From AP-15 sp963789025 (GTDB lineage: Bacteria > Pseudomonadota > Alphaproteobacteria > ATCC43930 > CGMCC-115725), in assembly GCA_963789025.1 (NCBI GenBank), contig CAWBIT010000008.1, forward strand, positions 558,001 to 622,000: a stretch of DNA of 64,000 nt. Reading direction: 5' to 3'. The notes beneath the pieces are model-generated. The model made no database searches. It worked only from the letters and a program-made list of their open reading frames with translations, and was not told the origin of the DNA. The translations under genes were made by a program, and so were the position numbers. Below are positions 51,164 through 58,479 of this stretch, in pieces (the first letter of the stretch is position 1; every line of letters begins with the position of its first letter).

Positions 51164-51268
51164 TGTGTCAGAACAGCAGCGGCGCCGTCGCGGATCTGGG
51201 ACATTATCGGCACCAGCATTCTCGCAAGCGCCAGCCTCGCCAACCCCGGCCCCACCTGGCATGCGTGA
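51164..51268 (+). pseudogene. C-terminal relic of a fourth repeat-protein gene
   Basis: GTSILASASLANPGPTWHA followed by a stop equals the end of the protein at 45444 (GASILASASLANPGPTWYA). Just upstream, QNSSGAVA is readable in another frame, so one frameshift separates the two parts. Nothing of the rest of the gene remains. Its stop overlaps the start of the Rieske gene (GCATGCGTGA). Confidence 0.8.
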
Positions 51269-52169
51269 CCGCCAAATCAATATCGACCGCGAGACATTGC
51301 GGGTCGCTCCCTGCCTCGAACTCGCGGTGACCTGGGGGCGGGAGATCCGTGCCGGCATTGAACGCATCTGGGAGAATGTCTTCGACTGGGAGCATCTGCC
51401 GGTACTGCACGAGATGTATTTCAATGCGGTCGAGCTTATCGAGATCGGCAACTGGGGCTGGCGGGTCGCGCTGACGAAGAATCCCGGGACGCCGGACCGG
51501 CAGATGGTGCTCGAGCTGCGGGCCGATCGGGAGAATGCCCGGTACCGCGTTCAGACCCTGTCGGGCGACGGCGCGGGGACCGAGATCTGGACATTGCTGA
51601 CGCCCGCCGGGCCGCATCGCACGGCCGTGGAAGTGCGGTACTATCTGCCGGAGCGGCATCCGCAACGGCTCGCAGCGCTCGCCGACAAATACCGCGCCAG
51701 CTGCGCCCGCCTGTGGGACGAGGACGAGGCGATGATGAGGCGCCGCAACGAAATAATCGCGCGCGTCGCGAGGCGGAGCCCCGGCTCCAGGGCAGCGGTT
51801 TCGCTCGGCCCCTCAGCCAAGCTGCGGCGGCGCCTGCCGCTGCTCGTCGAGTTCGACGGCGAACCGTTCCGCATCGTCGAGTGTGATGACGGCAGGCTCC
51901 TCGCCCATGCCACAACCTGCCCGCATTGGCTCGGACCGCTCGACGAAGCGGTGCCGCAGAACGGGATCCTGCGCTGCCCGTGGCACGGCTACTGCTTTGA
52001 CATGCGCACCGGCGAGAGCACCGACGGGCGCGGTTACCGGCTGGCGCCACCGCCGCGGGTCGCAGTCGATCCCGTCACCGGCGAGGCGAGCCTCGTCCCC
52101 TGCGGTCGGCCTATATTGGGCAACAGCACGGTGAATAGCCCGAGCAGCGGCAGGAAAGCGCAGATCTGA
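51261..52169 (+). CDS. SRPBCC-like plus C-terminal Rieske [2Fe-2S] protein
   Basis: 302 residues. The N-terminal two thirds (ERIWENVFDWEHLPVLHEMY, VELIEIGNWGWRVALTKN, EVRYYLPERHPQRL) resemble a START/SRPBCC-type domain, while the Rieske site is at the C-terminal side: C-P-H, 16 residues, C-P-W-H (HATTCPHWLGPLDEAV and ILRCPWHGYCFDMRTGES). Ring-hydroxylating oxygenases carry these domains in the opposite order, so this is a separate group; partner reductase unknown. The ATG at 51261 lies inside the last codons of a repeat-protein relic. The last 136 bases overlap the convergent MFS gene, so the final 30-40 residues may be poorly conserved. Confidence 0.8.
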   Translation: MRDRQINIDRETLRVAPCLELAVTWGREIRAGIERIWENVFDWEHLPVLHEMYFNAVELIEIGNWGWRVALTKNPGTPDRQMVLELRADRENARYRVQTLSGDGAGTEIWTLLTPAGPHRTAVEVRYYLPERHPQRLAALADKYRASCARLWDEDEAMMRRRNEIIARVARRSPGSRAAVSLGPSAKLRRRLPLLVEFDGEPFRIVECDDGRLLAHATTCPHWLGPLDEAVPQNGILRCPWHGYCFDMRTGESTDGRGYRLAPPPRVAVDPVTGEASLVPCGRPILGNSTVNSPSSGRKAQI

Positions 52170-53332
52170 TAGACGTAATCGATGCTCGTCGCGTCGGCGA
52201 GCCGGCCGAGCGCCGCCGCCCCGATCCCGGCCATACCGAAAGACAAGCCAAAGAACAGCCCGGCTACTGTGCCGACCTTTCCCGGCACGAGCTCCAGTGC
52301 GTAAACAATGATCGCCGAGGAGGCCGAGGCCAGAATCAGACCGATGGCGACGGTCAGAATGCCGGTCCAGAACAGATCGGCGTAGGGCAGCACCACGGTG
52401 AACGGCAGCACCCCGACGATCGAGCCCCACAACACGTATTTGCGGCCGATCCGGTCCCCGACCGGGCCGCCGACCAATGTGCCGACCGCTACCGACGCCA
52501 GAAAGGCGAACAGATAGATCTGCGCGCTCGAGACCGACACGTGAAATTTGCTGATCAGGTAAAAGGTGTAATAGCTGTTGAGGCTCGCCGTGTAGAAGGA
52601 CTTGGAGAAGACCAGCACCAGGAGGATCGCCACCGACCAGGCGACCTTGCGGCGCGACAGGTGGCTGCGCTCGACCGATTGGCGGGCGCCGCGCCGGGCC
52701 GGGCCGGTGTGCTCTCTGCGGTACCAGTTTCCGACGCCGAACAGCACGGTCATGGCCAATAGCGCGGCCGACGAGAACCAGGCAATGCTCGACTGGCCCT
52801 TCGGGATGACGATAAAGGCGGCGAGGATGGGCCCCAAAGAGGAGCCGATGTTGCCGCCGACCTGGAACAAGGATTGAGCCAGACCATGCCGCCCGCCCGA
52901 GGCCAGGCGCGCGACGCGCGAAGCTTCCGGGTGAAAGACCGCAGAGCCGGTCCCGACCAGGGCCGCCGCCAGCATCAGGATCGGGTAACTGCCGGCGCTC
53001 GCCAGCAGCAGCAGACCGATCAGGGTCGCACCCATCCCGACGGCCAGCGAATAGGGTTGCGGCCGGTGGTCCGAGAACAGCCCGACCGCCGGCTGAAGCA
53101 TCGAGGAGGTCACTTGCGTCACCAGGCTGATCAGCCCGATCTGCGCAAAGCTGAGGCCGTATTCGCTCTTCCACATCGGGTACAGCGCCGGCACCAGCGA
53201 TTGCATCATGTCGTTGAGGAAATGCGAAAAGCTCAGCGCCATGATGACCGAGAACGCGGCGCCTTGCGCGATATGGCGGGTTTGGACAGTGCGGGCCTCG
53301 CCGGCCTGTGCCGATACGCTCGTGCCTATCAT
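52034..53332 (-). CDS. MFS transporter, fosmidomycin-resistance (Fsr) type
   Basis: About 432 residues with 12 membrane helices. FSHFLNDMMQSLVPALYPMW near the N-terminus is diagnostic of the Fsr group, as is VGTGSAVFHPEASRVARLAS in the fourth helix region and GTLVGGPVGDRIGRKYVLWGS in the loop between helices 8 and 9 (quoted partly). It exports drugs or metabolites by proton antiport; fosmidomycin is only the name-giving case. I start at the ATG giving MIGTSVSAQ; an earlier start adds five residues. Confidence 0.88.
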   Translation of the reverse strand: MIGTSVSAQAGEARTVQTRHIAQGAAFSVIMALSFSHFLNDMMQSLVPALYPMWKSEYGLSFAQIGLISLVTQVTSSMLQPAVGLFSDHRPQPYSLAVGMGATLIGLLLLASAGSYPILMLAAALVGTGSAVFHPEASRVARLASGGRHGLAQSLFQVGGNIGSSLGPILAAFIVIPKGQSSIAWFSSAALLAMTVLFGVGNWYRREHTGPARRGARQSVERSHLSRRKVAWSVAILLVLVFSKSFYTASLNSYYTFYLISKFHVSVSSAQIYLFAFLASVAVGTLVGGPVGDRIGRKYVLWGSIVGVLPFTVVLPYADLFWTGILTVAIGLILASASSAIIVYALELVPGKVGTVAGLFFGLSFGMAGIGAAALGRLADATSIDYVYQICAFLPLLGLFTVLLPNIGRPQGTRLASPVTGSTATRGGGASR

Positions 53333-53477
53333 CCTTGCTTGCCCCAATGTCGGCGCGCCGGACTATGCACCGGCTCTGCCCAAATTCTGAGCGCATTTCC
53401 GCGATGGCAGCCATTCGGCTTGCCGGGCGGTCGAGGCCGGCCTAACTTGCGCCCATCTGAGGCATCGGAGAGCCAAA

Positions 53478-54035
53478 ATGATCAAGCTGTCAGGCATCGG
53501 GCACGTCAATCTGAGGGTCGCCGACCAGGAGGCTTCGAAGCGGTTCTACCGCGACGTGCTCGGGTTCCGGATCGCCGAGGAGGACCCGGATCATGGCGGC
53601 GTCTTCATGACCCTGGGTGAGAATTTCCATACGCTGGACATCGGGCAGCACCCCTCGCCCGATGTCGCTCCGCGTCCGCAGCGCGGACAAATCGGGCTCG
53701 CCCACATCGCCTTCCAGGTCGCCAGCTACGCGGCATTGCGCGACGCCTATGCCCATCTGGTCGAACGCGGCGTCCCGATCCTGCGCGCCGCCAACCACGT
53801 CAACCAGCGCAGCTTTTACTTCGCCGACCCTGACGGCACTGTTCTCGAGATCTATTACGAGATGCCCTACGCGCTGGAGCTGTTCTCCAACGGCCGCAGC
53901 GACGAGGACGAGGCCCTCCCGGTCAGCGGCCCCGGCGACCCACTCCCGCAATGGCTCCTCCAAGATTGGCCCGCGGCGGACATGAAGGCCAGGATCGAGC
54001 ATTTGCGGCGCCGGAAAGAGACTGCATCCGCCTGA
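53478..54035 (+). CDS. VOC family protein (glyoxalase/extradiol-dioxygenase fold)
   Basis: 185 residues. Two beta-alpha-beta-beta-beta modules: IGHVNLRVADQEASKRFYRD then VLGFRIAEEDPDHGGVFMTL, and LAHIAFQVASYAALRDAYAH then NQRSFYFADPDGTVLEIYYE. The metal ligands are likely His at about 9, His in LAHIAF and Glu in VLEIYYE, the catechol 2,3-dioxygenase pattern. It may open an aromatic ring; no linked meta-pathway genes are nearby. Has its own ribosome site (GAGAGCC weakly). The C-terminal 50 residues are an extra tail. Confidence 0.85.
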   Translation: MIKLSGIGHVNLRVADQEASKRFYRDVLGFRIAEEDPDHGGVFMTLGENFHTLDIGQHPSPDVAPRPQRGQIGLAHIAFQVASYAALRDAYAHLVERGVPILRAANHVNQRSFYFADPDGTVLEIYYEMPYALELFSNGRSDEDEALPVSGPGDPLPQWLLQDWPAADMKARIEHLRRRKETASA

Positions 54036-54089
54036 CCTTGCAGCACGCTTTCACGGACCTCCTCCCGCATCTATCTTCGGAGTCGTCGG

Positions 54090-54175
54090 CGACTGGTTAA
54101 TATTGGGTAAAATTAACGTTAACTTGTTTCGCCAAATATATCCTCGTTGAAATTAACCTTAGACGTACGTCGTAG
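54090..54175. promoter_or_regulatory. AT-rich probable promoter region with short palindromes
   Basis: A sharp drop in GC between two GC-rich genes, with the dyads TTAACGTTAA (54113-54122) and GACGTACGTC (54162-54171). These are likely regulator-binding sites for the gene starting at 54300, but I can match them to no known factor. Confidence 0.35.
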
Positions 54176-54299
54176 AGTATTTCCATCGCCAAAATATCTG
54201 CTAATTTGCCCCGGTCGTGAGAAGTCGGCTGCGGCGCGAGTTTCTGCGACGCAAAACAGGGCGATGGGGCGGTCCCGCCCATCAGACGGAGGGAGAGAC

Positions 54300-55106
54300 A
54301 TGAAAATTCAGCATTGGATCATCGCCGGCACTGTCTGTCTTGCTGTTTCGTCGGCGGCGGGTTCGGCAGTAGCGGATGGTAATTCAATCTGTTCCGGCTT
54401 GCCGAGCCAGGCCACCCTCCAGTCCGCGCTCGATGGCGCGGTTGGCGCAACCGGCAATAACGGTCTCGGTTTCAATATGTGGGGGACGATCGTCGCCAAT
54501 GACGGCACCGTTTGCGCGGTTGCGTTTTCCGGTTCTGCGTACACCAGCCAATGGCTAGGCAGCCGCGCCATCTCTGCGCAAAAGGCGAACACCGCAAATG
54601 ACTTCAGCCTGGGTAAGGACGGCAGAAAAGGCGCCTTCGCGTTGTCGACGGCCAATTTGTATTCGGCCGTGCAGCCGGGCGGCAGTCTTTATGGGCTGCA
54701 GCACAGCAACCCGGTCGATCCGGAGGTCGCGTACCAGGGGTCGGCATTTTTGTTCGGAACGCGGAACGACCCGATGGTCGGCAACCGTGTCGGCGGAGTA
54801 AATGTCTTCGGTGGTGGGCTGGCGCTCTATGCAAGTGGCGGCGTCAAACTCGGCGGCGTCGGCGTTAGCGGCGATACGTCCTGCACCGACCACATGGTTG
54901 CCTGGCGGGTTCGCCATACCCTCACTCTCGACCATTTGGGGACGGTTGGCGGGGTGTCTGGAGATCCGGCTCATCCCGACAATATCATTTTCGACATCAA
55001 GCCGAACCCCGACGGAGGCACGGGTATCAGCGCGGGCGGCTTCGGTCACCCGACCTGTCTCAATCCTCCCGATCTGACCACCCTTCCAGCCGTGCGGAAC
55101 CCCTGA
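54300..55106 (+). CDS. exported GlcG/HbpS-like heme-binding family protein
   Basis: About 268 residues. A signal peptide (MKIQHWIIAGTVCLAVSSAA, cleaved near AVADG) precedes a domain with FNMWGTIVANDGTVCAVAFS, then WLGSRAISAQKANTANDFSL and later VGGVNVFGGGLALYASGGVK with LGGVGVSGDTSCTDHMVAWR, which follows the GlcG/HbpS (PF03928) pattern in stretched form. Relatives bind heme or degradation products in the periplasm. I start at the ATG at 54300, because the signal peptide begins there and a GGAGGGAGAG site lies before it. A smaller family member lies at 55882. Confidence 0.78.
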   Translation: MKIQHWIIAGTVCLAVSSAAGSAVADGNSICSGLPSQATLQSALDGAVGATGNNGLGFNMWGTIVANDGTVCAVAFSGSAYTSQWLGSRAISAQKANTANDFSLGKDGRKGAFALSTANLYSAVQPGGSLYGLQHSNPVDPEVAYQGSAFLFGTRNDPMVGNRVGGVNVFGGGLALYASGGVKLGGVGVSGDTSCTDHMVAWRVRHTLTLDHLGTVGGVSGDPAHPDNIIFDIKPNPDGGTGISAGGFGHPTCLNPPDLTTLPAVRNP

Positions 55107-55150
55107 ACGGCTAATCGCCAACGGAAGCGGCCATCGCCGCTTCCGTCGGC

Positions 55151-55777
55151 TCAGCCGAGCACGATGTCGAAAGTCCCGGAGAGGGCGCTCGGTTCAATGT
55201 CAGGAGCCGGGCGGAGCGGCACGATCAGGCGGGCGCGGTCGCGCACGCCCATCAGCACACCGTCGCGCTCGTTGAGGGGCTCGCCGGCGATGTACATCTG
55301 GGTCGTGAAGCGCGGCAGGCCCGGGGCTGAAACCGCGAAATGGATGTGGGGCGTCCGGCCGGGATAGGGCACGGGCCGGATCGTGCGGAACCGGTAGCCG
55401 CCAGTTTCATCCGCGATGGTCCGGCCGTAGCCCTGGAAATTGTCGTCGAGCGGCGTGTCGGCGCGGTCGTCCCGGACGTAATGGTAGCGGCCGTTTGTGT
55501 CGCACTGCCAGATCTCGACCCGCGCGCCGGATAGAGGTCGACCTTCCGGATCGAGGATGTGCCCGCTCACATAGCTGACGGTGCCCTTCGCGGTGCCGTT
55601 GTGTCCGCTGACTTGCACCAAATCGTTGTCCGAATCGGCGGGGATCGACAACGGATAGTACGGCCCCGCCGTTTGCCGCGGCGTGGGCGGCAAGGTTGCC
55701 GCCCATCCGGCCCCGCCCAGCGAAAACACGGCGGCGCTGCCGGCGGCAATCTCGAGCATCCGGCGTCTTGCAATCAT
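55151..55777 (-). CDS. exported intradiol ring-cleavage dioxygenase family protein
   Basis: About 208 residues. The N-terminus is a Tat-like signal (RRRMLEIAAGSAAVFSLGGA), then PRQTAGPYYPLSIPADSDND, the family mark of protocatechuate/catechol dioxygenases. SGHILDPEGRPLSGARVEIWQCD leads to the Fe ligands: Tyr in GRYHYVRD, Tyr in QGYGRT, and two His in PGRTPHIHFAVSAPG (quoted partly). It should cleave an ortho-diphenol between the hydroxyls, here probably outside the cytoplasm. I start at 55777 because of the signal peptide and a GAGGAGG site. It stands between two heme-binding-type genes. Confidence 0.85.
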   Translation of the reverse strand: MIARRRMLEIAAGSAAVFSLGGAGWAATLPPTPRQTAGPYYPLSIPADSDNDLVQVSGHNGTAKGTVSYVSGHILDPEGRPLSGARVEIWQCDTNGRYHYVRDDRADTPLDDNFQGYGRTIADETGGYRFRTIRPVPYPGRTPHIHFAVSAPGLPRFTTQMYIAGEPLNERDGVLMGVRDRARLIVPLRPAPDIEPSALSGTFDIVLG

Positions 55778-55881
55778 CGGCCAACCTCCTCGACGCGGAA
55801 CACGGGTTAAATGTGGTAGGCTTCGACCGCGAACCGCATCCCGGCAGCGGGCGGTCATTTTGACCCAGGGGAGGGAACAGC

Positions 55882-56373
55882 ATGCGTCCGATATCCGGTT
55901 GCCTCGCCGTCGTCGGCCTCATCGGCGCGCTGGCCGCGCCCGCGGGTGCACAATTGCTCACCGAGAAGAGCCTCTCGGCCGGAATGGCGATGACGATCGC
56001 CCAGACGGCGCTCGAGACCTGCACCAAGCAGGGCTACCACGTCTCGGTGCATGTGCTCGGCCGCAACGGCGAGGTCCTCGTCGCGGTGCGCGGCGACGGC
56101 GCCCCGCCGCATACGATGGAGAACAGCGAGCGTAAGGCCTATACCGCGCGCACCTTCCGCATCCCCTCGGGCGAGTTCGCGCAGCGGGTCAAGGATAATC
56201 TGACCCTCGGAGCCGTGCACCTCACAGGGATCATCGCGGCGCGGGGTGCGCTGCCGATCAAGGCTGGCGACGAGGTCATCGGCGCCGTCGGGGTCTCCGG
56301 TGCGCCCGGCGGTGAAAAGGACGAGGCGTGCGCCAAAGCCGGCATCGACAAGGTCGCCGACCAGCTCAAATGA
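55882..56373 (+). CDS. exported GlcG/HbpS-type heme-binding protein
   Basis: 163 residues: signal peptide (MRPISGCLAVVGLIGALAAP, cleaved near AGAQ) and the full GlcG domain (LSAGMAMTIAQTALETCTKQ, VSVHVLGRNGEVLVAVRGDG, AYTARTFRIPSGEFAQRV, GALPIKAGDEVIGAVGVSGA, DEACAKAGIDKVADQL). Such proteins form small alpha/beta oligomers that bind heme or similar ligands. Divergent from the dioxygenase gene with about 105 bases between starts, so they may share control. Confidence 0.87.
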   Translation: MRPISGCLAVVGLIGALAAPAGAQLLTEKSLSAGMAMTIAQTALETCTKQGYHVSVHVLGRNGEVLVAVRGDGAPPHTMENSERKAYTARTFRIPSGEFAQRVKDNLTLGAVHLTGIIAARGALPIKAGDEVIGAVGVSGAPGGEKDEACAKAGIDKVADQLK

Positions 56374-56418
56374 TCTTTCCCGCGGATCGGGCGCGGATCG
56401 CGGGAAGGATGTAGTTCT

Positions 56419-57528
56419 GTGGACCACACCCCCGATCCGCCTCACGCTACCGATAGCGTCGAGGCCGAACGCCTGGCTCTCTCGCGGCGTATCGCGCGTG
56501 TCTTGCTGGCGATCGCCCTCGTCGCGCTCGGGGCGTGGATCCTGCACCGCTTTTTGGCCGCGCTCGCCTGGGCCGGCGTTCTGGCGATCGCCCTCTGGCC
56601 GCTCTATCGCCGGGTCGCTTCCGCTCTTCCCGGCGGCAAGTCCCGCATCCTTGCGCCTCTGCTGGTTACTCTCACGGTCGGGTTCATTTTCACCGTCCCG
56701 TTCATCTATGTCGCGATCGAAGGCGCGCGCGAGGTTCGCATTGTCGTCCACTATCTCGGTGAGGCCGAGCGCAACGGTGTTCCGGTCCCGGAATGGGTGC
56801 CGCAATTGCCGGTTGTCGGCCAAGCCGTCGAGGAGTGGTGGCGCACCAATCTCAGCGACCCCAATGCGGCTCAGGAGCTGTTGGGAAGGATCAACCCGCG
56901 ATCGATCGCTGCATCGGCCCGGCTCTACGGCGCCGAAATCATTCACCGATTGATCATCTTCGGCTTCACTCTTCTGACCTTGTTCTTCCTGTTCCGCGAC
57001 GGAATGCTGTTCAGCCGGCAGCTGCTGCGCGTCAGCGACCGGCTGCTCGGCCCGGATGGGGAGCGGGTCGGGCGCCACATGGTTCAGGCGGTGCTCGCGA
57101 CCGTAAACGGCTTGGTGCTGGTCGGGCTGGGGGAAGGGGCGTTAATCGGAATAGCCTACATCATTGCCGGCCTTCCCCATGCGGTCTCGGTCGCGGCCTT
57201 GACCGGCGTTCTCGCGGTCATCCCTTTCGGGGCGCCCGTAGCATTCGGGGCTGCCGCGCTGTATTTGGCCGCGAGCGGCAGCACGATCGCCGGCGCAGCG
57301 GTTTTCTGCTTTGGTCTCGTCGTCGTCTTTGTCGCGGATCATGCGGTCCGACCGGTCATTATCGGCGGCGCGGCGCGTCTACCGTTCTTATGGGTCCTGC
57401 TGGGGATTCTCGGCGGGCTGGAGACGTTTGGCATTATCGGGCTGTTTCTCGGCCCGGCAATCATGGCCGCATTGATCTCTCTGTGGCGGGATTGGACGGA
57501 AACGCCCAGCGCCGGCGGCGACGCGTAG
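56419..57528 (+). CDS. AI-2E family (PerM/UPF0118) membrane protein
   Basis: 369 residues from a GTG. Seven or eight membrane helices in the family's order, with LALSRRIARVLLAIALVALG at the start, the amphipathic periplasmic-like region VPEWVPQLPVVGQAVEEWWR, LFFLFRDGMLFSRQLLRVSD, and the C-terminal GILGGLETFGIIGLFLGPAI signature. Members export autoinducer-2 or act as Na+/H+ antiporters; which one applies is unknown. Confidence 0.87.
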   Translation: MDHTPDPPHATDSVEAERLALSRRIARVLLAIALVALGAWILHRFLAALAWAGVLAIALWPLYRRVASALPGGKSRILAPLLVTLTVGFIFTVPFIYVAIEGAREVRIVVHYLGEAERNGVPVPEWVPQLPVVGQAVEEWWRTNLSDPNAAQELLGRINPRSIAASARLYGAEIIHRLIIFGFTLLTLFFLFRDGMLFSRQLLRVSDRLLGPDGERVGRHMVQAVLATVNGLVLVGLGEGALIGIAYIIAGLPHAVSVAALTGVLAVIPFGAPVAFGAAALYLAASGSTIAGAAVFCFGLVVVFVADHAVRPVIIGGAARLPFLWVLLGILGGLETFGIIGLFLGPAIMAALISLWRDWTETPSAGGDA

Positions 57529-57673
57529 CAGATCGGCAACGCACCAGAAAAATGCTGCTATAATGAGCAGCGAGGGTTAGCGAGCCTTGTCGGCGTGCCG
57601 TCCTCCGCCGATAATGCTGCACCTGCCCGATGGTTCGCGATCCTAGCTCCTGGTAGGAAAATTGGGAGGATGC

Positions 57674-58099
57674 ATGAAATACGTTTGCGATGCTCCAGGC
57701 GGGAAGACCTGGTTTCGGATCGAGACCGAAGCCGAGGCCGCGGTAGAATCCGAAGGCATGCGCCACGCCGTCGAGAAGTTCTTTCGCAAGGAGGAAGAAA
57801 AGGCGATACAGAGCTTCCAGCCTGCCTCCAAGGTTTACTTCGAGCAGGAGATCGGCCTCAAAGCGCATGTACAGCGCGAAATGCCGTTGTTCCTGACATT
57901 GCGCGACGACGAAGGTAATCCGCTGGTTACGGCCATGCTCGCGCCGGGCGGTCGCGACAACCGGAGCTTCCGGCCGATCATCGTCGGAATAGCGAATGCA
58001 GACCCCTATGTCGAGCATGCGGACGCGATCCGCGCTCTCGGCCAACATTACGGCCTCTCCCTCGAGAGAAGCCGCTGCTACCCTTACCGCCGCGACTGA
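57674..58099 (+). CDS. hypothetical cytosolic protein
   Basis: 141 residues behind a GGGAGGATGC ribosome site. MKYVCDAPGGKTWFRIETEA, a helical EAAVESEGMRHAVEKFFRKE stretch, then IGLKAHVQREMPLFLTLRDD and RSFRPIIVGIANADPYVEHA, DAIRALGQHYGLSLER. No family recognised, no signal or membrane segment. The even amphipathic pattern and ordinary codon use speak for a real gene; it is common sense to expect homologs in related rhizobia. Confidence 0.65.
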   Translation: MKYVCDAPGGKTWFRIETEAEAAVESEGMRHAVEKFFRKEEEKAIQSFQPASKVYFEQEIGLKAHVQREMPLFLTLRDDEGNPLVTAMLAPGGRDNRSFRPIIVGIANADPYVEHADAIRALGQHYGLSLERSRCYPYRRD

Positions 58100-58118
58100 T
58101 CCGCCACTCGCGGCAAGA

Positions 58119-58415
58119 CCCTCACCCGCCTCGTTGCGCTCGGGGGGACCAAGCCGCCACGGGTCCGCGCGGAGAGGCTGGGCAAGAAATCCCAATCGGC
58201 TGGATCGGCGCCGTGCGTCTTCGAGACGACCGCTTTCGCGGTCTCCTCAGGATGAGGAATTTTCTTAATTCCATCAAAGGCTTATCCTTATCCTGAGGAG
58301 CGCCCAACGGGCGCGTCTCGAAGGACGCAAGACCGTGCGCCGCCCTCGTACCAATTCTTGCCCAGCCTCGGAGCGCGGCCCGAGGACAGGCTCCGGGCTC
58401 GGTGGGTGAGGGAGC
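58119..58415. repeat. large composite palindromic repeat, family B, copy 2
   Basis: Outer arms CCCTCACCCGCCTCGTTGCG and GGGCTCGGTGGGTGAGGG; inner core bounded by GGCTGGGCAAGAA (about 58178) and TTCTTGCCCAGCC (about 58356), with TTCGAGACGACCGCTTTCGC and CTCGAAGGACGCAAGACCGTG as in copy 1 (31229-31603). Relative to copy 1 the core has the same direction while the outer arms are exchanged. Confidence 0.8.
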
Positions 58416-58479
58416 GCCCGCTCCCAGGAAGTTGCGATCATTTTCTCCGCAGAGGGGGAACCCGCGACGCGCGAGCAAT

